Assembly: GCA_963621245.1 (NCBI GenBank)
Contig: CAVFCW010000003.1
Coordinates: 1 to 64,000, forward strand
Origin: SIG603 sp963621245
GTDB lineage: Bacteria > Bacillota > Clostridia > Oscillospirales > Acutalibacteraceae
Length of the DNA stretch: 64,000 nt
Direction of reading: 5' to 3'
Position 1 is the stretch's first letter. The number at the start of each line of letters is the position of its first letter. Made by a program: the position numbers and the translations under genes. The notes below the pieces were generated by a model, which was given only the letters and a program-made list of their open reading frames with translations, was not told where the DNA came from and searched no databases. Positions 32,461-39,880 of this stretch are shown in pieces.

Positions 32461-33373
32461 GCCAATCAATCGTCCGAAGCCGGACAAAAAGCGTCTTCGC
32501 CGCACCATGATGTTCATGAATGCTCAGAAGCCGGGTCTCATTAAGGACGCATACATTTACGGAAGCGACAGCATTATTCTCGACTTGGAGGACGCTGTTG
32601 CAGAGAACCAGAAGGACGCCGCACGTTTCAGCCTTTATCATGCACTCAAGAGCATCGATTACGGCGACACCGAGGTTATCGTAAGAATTAACGGTCTCGA
32701 CACACCTCACTGGCAGGAGGACATCAGAGTTTGCGTAGCAGGCGGTGCAGACGGAATCCGTATTGCAAAGTGCGAGAACGCAGAGATGGTTCACCAGGTT
32801 GATGACGCCGTAACAGCAGCCGAGAAAGAGTTCGGCGTAGAAGTAGGCAGAACAATGCTTATGGCAGCTCTCGAGAGCCCCTTGGGAATTATGAACGCTT
32901 ACGAAATCGTAACAGCAAGCCCGCGTATGTTCGGCTGTGCTATTTCCGGCGGCGACTTCCGCAAGAGCATGCACGTTCAGATTCAGCGTGACGGCGTTGA
33001 GATGATGACCGCAAGAGGACAGATGCTTCTGGCTGCACGTGCCGCAGGAGTACAGTGCTTCGATACCATGTACCCGAACATTGACGATATGGACGGCTTC
33101 AAGGCTGAGGTCATTCAGAACCACAAGATGGGCTTTGACGGCAAGAGCATCGTCAACCCCAAGCAGATCGCTTTTGTACACGAGACATTTGCTCCCACCG
33201 AGAAAGAAATCGCTTATGCCGAGAAGTTGGTTAGAGGCTGTCAGGCACAGGCTGACGCAGGTATCGGAGTTTACACAGTAGACGGCAAGATGGTTGATAT
33301 CCCGTTCTTTGAGGACGCAAAGAGAATCATCGCACTTGCAAAAGCATGCGGCGTCTACCACGGCGATCTGTAA
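32453..33373 (+). CDS. citE: Citrate lyase beta subunit (operon 2)
   Basis: ATG at 32453 (MSKPINRPKPDKKRLRR) with GGAGG upstream; 306 residues. The same CitE landmarks as copy 1 are present: SIILDLEDAVAENQKDAAR, VRINGLDTPHWQEDI, LLAARAAGVQCFDTMY and MGFDGKSIVNPKQIAFVHE. It is the citryl-ACP lyase. The stop is 17 bases before citF2. Confidence 0.95.
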   Translation: MSKPINRPKPDKKRLRRTMMFMNAQKPGLIKDAYIYGSDSIILDLEDAVAENQKDAARFSLYHALKSIDYGDTEVIVRINGLDTPHWQEDIRVCVAGGADGIRIAKCENAEMVHQVDDAVTAAEKEFGVEVGRTMLMAALESPLGIMNAYEIVTASPRMFGCAISGGDFRKSMHVQIQRDGVEMMTARGQMLLAARAAGVQCFDTMYPNIDDMDGFKAEVIQNHKMGFDGKSIVNPKQIAFVHETFAPTEKEIAYAEKLVRGCQAQADAGIGVYTVDGKMVDIPFFEDAKRIIALAKACGVYHGDL

Positions 33374-33390
33374 GAAAGGAGACAGCAATT

Positions 33391-34950
33391 ATGATTAATG
33401 CAGTTGGCAGAGATATTCCGGATTACTTGCTCGTAAATGGCAGAGAAGTCTACCAAGGCAAGAACTATAAAGACGGTCAGACCGTTAAAAAAGCATCCCC
33501 CGTCACCGTTCGTCACGAAAAGCCCGAAGAGGACAAGCTCTGCAAGTCTATTCGTGAGGCTTGCGAGAAATGCGGCGCACACGACGGCATGACATTTTCA
33601 TTCCACACAGAGTTCCGTGACGGCGACTATGTAGCCGCTATGGTATGCAAAGTGTTGGTTGAGGAAATGGGACTCAAAGACCTCCACGTTGCCGCAACAT
33701 CACTCGGATCTGCTCAGGATATATTCGCAGATTACATGGAGAAGGGCATCATCGTTGAGGCTCAGACATCAGGCGTTCGCGGACGCATCGGCGAGGTTAT
33801 TTCCGCAGGAAAAATGGAAAAGCCCGTTACAATCAGAAGCCACGGCGGAAGACCACGTGCCGTTGAAGCAGGCGAAGTTCATATCGACATCGCATTCCTT
33901 GCTGCAGCTTCTTCAGACTGCTGCGGTAACGCAAGCGGCAAGGGCGGCAAGAACAACTGCGGTAGCATGGGATTTGCAATGCACGACGCACGCTACGCAG
34001 ACCACACGGTTATCGTAACTGATACTCTCGTTCCGTTCCCGAACCTCCCCTCCTCCATTTCTTGCATCGATGTTGACGCTGTTTGCGTTGTTGACGCAAT
34101 CGGCGATCCCAAAAAGATTGCAACAAAAGAAGCACGTATGACAGATAACCCGCGTGAGCTTATGATGGCACAGAACGTTGCAAATGTCATCGCAGCTACT
34201 CCTTACTTCAAGGACGGATTCTCTTTCCAGACAGGCGTCGGCGGCCCCTCTTTGGCTGTTAACCGTTTCCTCGAGGAGCACATGGAGAAAGCCGGCATCA
34301 AGATGAGCTTCGCTCTCGGCGGAACTTCAAGCGCAATCTGTGCTTTACAGGACAAGGGTTATGTGGATTACATTCTCGATACTCAGGATTTTGATCAGGG
34401 CGCAGCCGCTCATCTCTTCACAAATCCGCATCACATCGAGATCGATTTAAGCGAGTACGCTAATGCCGGCAACAAGGGCGCATATGTAAACAAGCTCGAC
34501 TATGTTGTTCTTTCGGCTCTTGAAATCGACACAAAGTTTAACGTAAACGTTATAACAGGTTCTGACGGCGTGCTCAGAGGCGCACCGGGCGGACATCCCG
34601 ACACAGCAGCCGGCTCAAAGTGCTGTATCATCGTAACTCCGCTCACAAGAGGCCGTATGGCTACCGTCTGCAAGGATGTTGTAACCGTTACAACTCCGGG
34701 CGACTGCGTTGATGTACTTGTAACAGATTACGGCATCGCCGTAAATCCTGCACGCCCCGATCTCATCGAGTGCCTCGACAAAGCGGGCATTAAGCATGTT
34801 TCAATCGAGAGCTTACAGGAAAAAGCTTACGATTTGGTCGGCTCACCCGATCCGCTCGAGTGGGAGGATAAGGTCGTGGCAGTTGTAGAAGCACGTGACG
34901 GTACTATTCTTGACGTTGTTCGTCAGGTTAAGCCGTACAGCTTTGATTAA
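33391..34950 (+). CDS. citF: Citrate lyase alpha subunit (operon 2)
   Basis: Start at ATG 33391 (MINAVGRDIPDYL) behind AAAGGAGA; 519 residues. It shares with copy 1 the segments DGMTFSFHTEFRDGDYV, TSGVRGRIGEVISAGKM, KDGFSFQTGVGGPSLA, SDGVLRGAPGGHPDTAAG and VVTDYGIAVNPARPDL-like text (VTDYGIAVNPARPDLIE). It is the acetate:citrate ACP transferase. A terminator follows, then a separately transcribed CitM2 gene. Confidence 0.95.
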   Translation: MINAVGRDIPDYLLVNGREVYQGKNYKDGQTVKKASPVTVRHEKPEEDKLCKSIREACEKCGAHDGMTFSFHTEFRDGDYVAAMVCKVLVEEMGLKDLHVAATSLGSAQDIFADYMEKGIIVEAQTSGVRGRIGEVISAGKMEKPVTIRSHGGRPRAVEAGEVHIDIAFLAAASSDCCGNASGKGGKNNCGSMGFAMHDARYADHTVIVTDTLVPFPNLPSSISCIDVDAVCVVDAIGDPKKIATKEARMTDNPRELMMAQNVANVIAATPYFKDGFSFQTGVGGPSLAVNRFLEEHMEKAGIKMSFALGGTSSAICALQDKGYVDYILDTQDFDQGAAAHLFTNPHHIEIDLSEYANAGNKGAYVNKLDYVVLSALEIDTKFNVNVITGSDGVLRGAPGGHPDTAAGSKCCIIVTPLTRGRMATVCKDVVTVTTPGDCVDVLVTDYGIAVNPARPDLIECLDKAGIKHVSIESLQEKAYDLVGSPDPLEWEDKVVAVVEARDGTILDVVRQVKPYSFD

Positions 34951-34965
34951 ACGCTGAACATCTAT

Positions 34966-35008
34966 ACGGGGTGCAGCGAAGAGGTTTCTTCCGCACCCCG
35001 TTCCTTTT
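34966..35008 (+). terminator. Terminator of citDEF2
   Basis: CGGGGTGC pairs with GCACCCCG around an 18-base loop; TTCCTTTTTA follows. Confidence 0.8.
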
Positions 35009-35109
35009 TACCTGTAAAATAGCGATTTTTCACAAAAATATTATTGTGCAGAATAAATAAGAGTTAATTTTCACAAGAAATTCTGTTAAATTAAGGATGT
35101 GTTGTATCT

Positions 35110-36399
35110 ATGTTAGCATTAATCGGTTTTATCCTGATGGCTGTGCTTATGGTTGTTTTAATCAAAAGCTGGGTCAGCCCTCCCGTAGCGTTTATCGGTC
35201 TGCCACTCATTGCGGCTGTAATTGCCGGATTCTCTCTTGAAGATATAGGCGGATTTGTCGAAACGGGTATGGAGTCCATGCTTGGCACAGCAATTCTGTT
35301 CGTCTTTTCCATTTCCTATTTCACATTGATGAACGAAATCGGACTTTTCGATCCGATAATTAATTTTCTTACCAAAAAAGCGGGCAACAATCCGTGGATG
35401 ATAGTTCTCGCTTTGGTTCTCACGACATTTGTAGCTCACATCGACGGTTCTGGCGCAGCTACTTTCCTTATTGTCGTACCAGCATTTTTACCCATCTTCA
35501 AAAAAATGGGTATGCGTGCGGAAGCACTTCTCTGCCTTATGTGCGGCCCTTATTCGGCTATGAACATTCTCCCCTGGGGCGGTCCCACAATGCGTGCCGC
35601 CAGCGTAGCCGGAATTGAAACCGCCGATCTCTATACCTTTATTCTCCCGGGCGTTGTCTGCGTATGTGCGGTCGCATTCGTTAATATGTTCTTCGTCACG
35701 AAGCACGAACTTCGCCACGGTCTGCATCCCGTTGAAGCCGAAGGCACCATAGCTCAGGGCGAGAGCGAAAAATCCAAGCGTGATTGGCGCTACTGGTTCA
35801 ACCTTGCTCTTACAGTCATTATGATTGTACTTCTGTTTATGGATACTCCTCTCCCGCTTTACGCTGTATTTATGATTGCATATGCACTCGCACTCGTCGT
35901 AAACTTCCCGAACTCCAAACTCCAGAACAAGAAGATAAAGGAACTCGGACAGGACGCTATGGTTATGACCGTAACCCTTTTCGCAGTTGGAATCTTCATG
36001 GGCGTTATCAGCGGAACAGGCATGGTAGACGCAATGGCAACAGCTATCGTCAATGTTCTCCCGTCTGCAATGGCACCGCACATGCACTGGTTTATGGCAC
36101 TCTTCAGCGTACCGCTCATGATGATACTCGGCACAGACGCTTTCTATTACGCTCTTCTTCCGATAATCATCAGCGTTGTTGCTCCTTTTGGAGTAAGTGC
36201 CCCCTCAGTTGCCGCAACATTCCTTTTGACGGCTACTTTCGGCACACCGATAAGCCCGTCTGTTGCAGCAGTTTATGTTGGTCTCGGACTCTCAAATGTA
36301 ACTATCGGCGAACATATAAAGTACAGCCTTAAGTTCATTTGGCCTCTGAGCATTATCACGCTCATTGCCTGCACACTTTTAGGCGTTATCCCATTCTGA
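35110..36399 (+). CDS. citM: CitMHS-family citrate-metal symporter (second copy)
   Basis: A 429-residue polytopic carrier with AHIDGSGAATFLIVVPAFLPI, MNILPWGGPTMRAASVAG and the end TFGTPISPSVAAVYVGLGLS, the CitMHS landmarks also seen in the first copy. The cytoplasmic loop (EAEGTIAQGESEKSKRDW) is shorter and different. The ribosome binding site (AAGGAT) is weak and 14 bases away. Citrate is likely, but different Mg2+/Ca2+ preference or a related tricarboxylate is possible. It follows citDEF2 and a terminator. Confidence 0.9.
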   Translation: MLALIGFILMAVLMVVLIKSWVSPPVAFIGLPLIAAVIAGFSLEDIGGFVETGMESMLGTAILFVFSISYFTLMNEIGLFDPIINFLTKKAGNNPWMIVLALVLTTFVAHIDGSGAATFLIVVPAFLPIFKKMGMRAEALLCLMCGPYSAMNILPWGGPTMRAASVAGIETADLYTFILPGVVCVCAVAFVNMFFVTKHELRHGLHPVEAEGTIAQGESEKSKRDWRYWFNLALTVIMIVLLFMDTPLPLYAVFMIAYALALVVNFPNSKLQNKKIKELGQDAMVMTVTLFAVGIFMGVISGTGMVDAMATAIVNVLPSAMAPHMHWFMALFSVPLMMILGTDAFYYALLPIIISVVAPFGVSAPSVAATFLLTATFGTPISPSVAAVYVGLGLSNVTIGEHIKYSLKFIWPLSIITLIACTLLGVIPF

Positions 36400-36430
36400 T
36401 TTATATTCGTTTATCCTCATAAGTTTTATT

Positions 36431-36469
36431 AAAAAACGGATGCTTCCTTTTTAGGAGCATCCGTTTTTT
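36431..36469. terminator. Terminator of the second CitM gene
   Basis: AAAAAACGGATGCT pairs with AGCATCCGTTTTTT. Confidence 0.88.
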
Positions 36470-36485
36470 CCTTACTTATTCAATT

Positions 36486-36650
36486 TTACTCATCTGTTTC
36501 TTCATCGCAAACAGATTTGATTAGCTTACAGACAACTCCATGAATTAAACATTCGTCTGCGATGATATCTTTCATCTCTTTGTTTTCGGGATGCAAAATG
36601 ATTTTGTTGTTCCCGTCACATTGAAAATGTCGGCAATATGACCGCCTTAA
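36486..36650 (-). pseudogene. Gene remnant at the island edge
   Basis: A minus-strand frame ending at the TAA at 36488-36486 reads ILHPENKEMKDIIADECL and on to VCDEETDE. It has the look of a protein C-terminus, but no start. In another frame just upstream GGHIADIFNVTG resembles the end of an XRE-type helix-turn-helix. The two frames do not join, so a frameshifted remnant of a small regulator is possible. I do not recognise the full gene. Confidence 0.4.
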
Positions 36651-36654
36651 TTTT

Positions 36655-36756
36655 TCACTGAACGCCGCCCTCGCAGTTCCATAACAGCCGCGGCGCGGTA
36701 AAGTCGATGCCGCGCGGATTTTTGAGATATTCGGTTTTTAAGCGAATCGCATTCAT
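36655..36756 (-). pseudogene. 5' stub of an alpha-L-rhamnosidase gene
   Basis: A 33-residue frame starts at an ATG overlapping the esterase stop (ATGA). It reads MNAIRLKTEYLKNPRGID and ends LLWNCEGGVQ. This is the conserved start of GH78 alpha-L-rhamnosidases (compare LYDLTIEYKHEPLGLD in the intact copy at 42636). It stops at TGA where the enzyme should continue for about 850 residues. A deletion joined this 5' end to unrelated DNA. Confidence 0.75.
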
Positions 36757-37514
36757 TTTGTTTCTTGTTTCTTCCAAAAGCTCACAGCTTCATCCAGCCA
36801 GTTTTCACAGGCAAGCCCATTGCCCAGCCCTACTCCGTGATCCACGCCGGGATAAATCGTCAATTTGTGCGGCACATGATGCACAGACAATTCCGCATTA
36901 AGCATTTTGCAGTTGTCCGGGTCAACGGTTTTATCGGCATCACCACACCAAAGGAACGTCGGCGGGTAGTTCTTGGTTATATGCCTTTCCACACTGCACC
37001 GCTCTATTTCATTTTTGTTCGGTGTTTTACCCAGCAGATTATCCCGACTGCCGGCGTGGGTCTTTTCTCCCATCGTAATAACCGGATAACTCAGTACCAG
37101 CACGCGCGGTCTCGGCAGATTGAATTTGCCCCAACCCAGTGTTTCCACACCATACATTGCTACCAGATGACCACCTGCAGAAAAGCCAAATACTGCATAG
37201 TTCCGGGTATCCACATTATAACTATCCGCATGAGCAAAAATTTCCTTCACAGCACGAGCAATGTCCACAAGCGGTGAGGGATATTTTGCCCGTTCCCTGC
37301 ACCGATACCGCAGCACAAAGGCAGAATAGCCCCTCTTGTTCAGTGCTTTGGCAATGGGCTTACCCTCAATGCTGCTCATAACACAGGCGTAGCCACCACC
37401 CGGACAGATGAGTGCAAATGGTGTTCGTTTACCTCCCGGCGCGGAGTAAAATTTCAATTCATAGCGGTTCGGGCCAAAAATATCACGCAGCGCTTCCAAT
37501 CCTGTCGTATCCAT
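36753..37514 (-). CDS. Alpha/beta-hydrolase carbohydrate esterase
   Basis: A 253-residue cytoplasmic hydrolase. The oxyanion loop is CPGGGYACVMSSIEGKPIA, the nucleophile elbow is GFSAGGHLVAMYG, Asp is in WCGDADKTVDPDN and His in YPGVDHGVGLG. Acetyl-xylan or acetyl-sugar esterases of the Axe/BD-FAE type have this form. With GH3 and GH78 next door it probably removes acyl groups from rhamnose-containing glycosides. A 4-base overlap with the GH78 stub shows the operon once continued. Confidence 0.85.
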   Translation of the reverse strand: MDTTGLEALRDIFGPNRYELKFYSAPGGKRTPFALICPGGGYACVMSSIEGKPIAKALNKRGYSAFVLRYRCRERAKYPSPLVDIARAVKEIFAHADSYNVDTRNYAVFGFSAGGHLVAMYGVETLGWGKFNLPRPRVLVLSYPVITMGEKTHAGSRDNLLGKTPNKNEIERCSVERHITKNYPPTFLWCGDADKTVDPDNCKMLNAELSVHHVPHKLTIYPGVDHGVGLGNGLACENWLDEAVSFWKKQETK

Positions 37515-37525
37515 ATGTGACCGCC

Positions 37526-39880
37526 TTATTTTTTCACTATCTTTTTAACGCCTTGCAGCGGGTGACCATTTGCCATTGCAAGCATCCCTTCAGCCATATT
37601 GGCAGGGAACGCTCCGCAACTTGACAGCACCGCCGCACGCAATGGACAGTCTGCACCGGACATGACCATCATCTTGAACGCCGGGTCGCTGTAATCAGCT
37701 TTGCCGCCGAAGCTCTTGGCAATAGTTGCCTCGGTACCCTTGAACATCTGCATCATAATGGGCGAAAGGTCTTTTAACTCCATTGTGGAGTGCTCCATCG
37801 TGAACGAACCTTTTTTCGGTTCGGGGTCGCTCTGTAACGGGCCGCCGCAGAGTTTTTCAAACTCGTCATCAGTTGGCAGTCCTTGCAAAGTCTCATACCA
37901 ACTATCCTTTTGCCATTTGGGCACGGCAAGGCTCACACCGTCCACCGTCATAGCACAGCGCAGACGGATGTCCGAAACAGAAGCGCCCACGCAGATTTCA
38001 TAACTGCCCATCGGCACTTTCCAATCACCGTCACACCAGACTGCAAAGCTTCGGTCATCAAGCGTGAAGGTGACAGTTTTGCTCTCACCGGGCTGTAAAT
38101 CTACCTTTGCAAAGCCCTTCAACTCTTTTGTTGGGCGATACAATCCGTTCTGCGGCGGGGCAACATAAAGCTGTACGACCTCCGCACCTGTCACATTGCC
38201 TGAATTCGTGACGGTTGCAGTCACAGTACGGCCCTCAATCTGCAAATTCGAATAGGCAAACTGCGTATAGCTTAAGCCAAATCCAAACGGGAACCGAACT
38301 GCCACGCCCGCCTTGTCGTAATAGCGGTAACCAACATACAAGCCCTCTTTATAGTGGGTCGTCTTTTTGCCGAATGTCTCACGGCTTGGCACATCGGCGT
38401 AAGTCAGCGGCCATGTTTCTGTCAGCTTGCCGCTCGGATTTGCAACGCCCGTCAACAGGTTGGCTGTAGCTGAACCGCCCGCCTGACCGGGCAGTCCCAT
38501 ATACAAAACAGCTTTGACCTTATCAAACCACGGCATTTCCACCACGCTGCCGCAGAACAGTACAACCACAGTGTTTGGGTTGACAGCTGCAACGGTTTCA
38601 ATCAATTGAACATGCCCCTCAGGCATCGCCATATTGTCACGGTCAAAGCCCTCTGACTCGTAAATATCGGGCAAGCCCACACATACTACGGCGATTTTTG
38701 CTTTTTTCGCAGCTTCGGCGGCTTCACGCAGTGATTTTTCGGTCACATTGCCCTTGTCGTCACAACCCTCAGCAAACGGCACGTTTGGCAAAGCATCGCA
38801 AAGGCTCGTCAGCTTTGTGGGATTTATGTGGCTCGACCCCGCACCCTGATAGCGCATCGTGCGAGCCATCTCGCCGATGAGGACTATATCGTTAGCATCC
38901 AGTGGCAGAATGCCATCATCATTTTTAAGAAGTACCGCACCGCTTTCTGCAATTTTCTGTGCCAATGCGTTGTGGGCTTCCTTATCGAATGTACGTCCTT
39001 TGTGGCGGTTTATTCCTTTTAAGGCAAGTGCAATCACACGTGCGGCACATGCGTCAACATCACTCTCATCGAGTGCACCGCTACGCACGGCGTTTGCAAC
39101 TCGGTCCTCCATGTAGTTACTGCCTCCCGGCATACTCAACTCGCACCCTGCATGCATGGCTGCCACACGATCGCACAGTGCACCCCAGTCGGTCACAACC
39201 GTGCCGTCAAAGCCCCAATCGTGGCGCAAAACCTCGGTCAGCAACCAGTAATTATCGCTCGAATGTACATCGTTGATACGCGGATAGCTGCACATGACCG
39301 TTTCGGGGTTGGCAGTTTTGACCACCGTTTCAAATGCTGGAAAGTACAACTCACGCAAGGTTCTCTCATCTACTTGACTGTTGCCGTTGAAACGTTTGTA
39401 CTCCTGATTGTTGGCTGCAAAGTGCTTAAGGCTTGTGCCCGAACCGCTTTCCTGAGCGCCTTGCACCCACGCCGTGCCCATTGCGCCCGCAATGTAAGGA
39501 TCCTCGGAGAAATACTCAAAGTTTCTACCACACAGCGGATTACGCTTAATGTTGACGCCGGGACCAAGCACAACATCCACTCCGTAAGACAAGCCCTCCT
39601 CACCGATGGCGTGTCCCTCCTCTTTCAGAAGCGCGGCATCCCACGATGCGCCGCTCGTAACAGCGGTGGGAAAGCAAGTCGCCGGCTCGGACTCGTTCAC
39701 GCCCAGCATATCTGCTTCCGCTTTCTGACAGCGAAGACCGTGGGGGCCGTCGCTCATCGTGATGGTGGGAATGCCGTACTGCTCCATCGCCTTGCTGTGC
39801 CAGAAGTCAGCTCCGTTGCACAAGCTGATTTTTTCTTTCAACGTCATTTTTGTCAAAATATCAGATATCTTTATATCCAT
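37526..39880 (-). CDS. GH3 beta-glycosidase
   Basis: A 784-residue GH3 enzyme without signal peptide. The N-terminal barrel has PTITMSDGPHGLR, LKHFAANNQEYKR and the nucleophile Asp in FDGTVVTDWGALCD. The second domain has GSGAVLLKNDDGILPL-like text (ESGAVLLKNDDGILPLD), and a fibronectin-III-like C-terminal domain contains RPTKELKGFAKVDLQPGES. A final 100-residue tail (CPLRAAVLSSCGAFPANMAEGML) is typical of cytoplasmic clostridial GH3 members. It likely removes beta-glucose or similar after uptake. It shares one base with the GH78 stop (TAATG). Confidence 0.92.
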   Translation of the reverse strand: MDIKISDILTKMTLKEKISLCNGADFWHSKAMEQYGIPTITMSDGPHGLRCQKAEADMLGVNESEPATCFPTAVTSGASWDAALLKEEGHAIGEEGLSYGVDVVLGPGVNIKRNPLCGRNFEYFSEDPYIAGAMGTAWVQGAQESGSGTSLKHFAANNQEYKRFNGNSQVDERTLRELYFPAFETVVKTANPETVMCSYPRINDVHSSDNYWLLTEVLRHDWGFDGTVVTDWGALCDRVAAMHAGCELSMPGGSNYMEDRVANAVRSGALDESDVDACAARVIALALKGINRHKGRTFDKEAHNALAQKIAESGAVLLKNDDGILPLDANDIVLIGEMARTMRYQGAGSSHINPTKLTSLCDALPNVPFAEGCDDKGNVTEKSLREAAEAAKKAKIAVVCVGLPDIYESEGFDRDNMAMPEGHVQLIETVAAVNPNTVVVLFCGSVVEMPWFDKVKAVLYMGLPGQAGGSATANLLTGVANPSGKLTETWPLTYADVPSRETFGKKTTHYKEGLYVGYRYYDKAGVAVRFPFGFGLSYTQFAYSNLQIEGRTVTATVTNSGNVTGAEVVQLYVAPPQNGLYRPTKELKGFAKVDLQPGESKTVTFTLDDRSFAVWCDGDWKVPMGSYEICVGASVSDIRLRCAMTVDGVSLAVPKWQKDSWYETLQGLPTDDEFEKLCGGPLQSDPEPKKGSFTMEHSTMELKDLSPIMMQMFKGTEATIAKSFGGKADYSDPAFKMMVMSGADCPLRAAVLSSCGAFPANMAEGMLAMANGHPLQGVKKIVKK

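Noticed and set aside
32375..33388. A 337-codon open frame antisense to citE2
   Set aside because: It mirrors a well-supported citE gene, has a Cys/Val/Leu-rich composition typical of antisense reading, and no ribosome binding site or family match.
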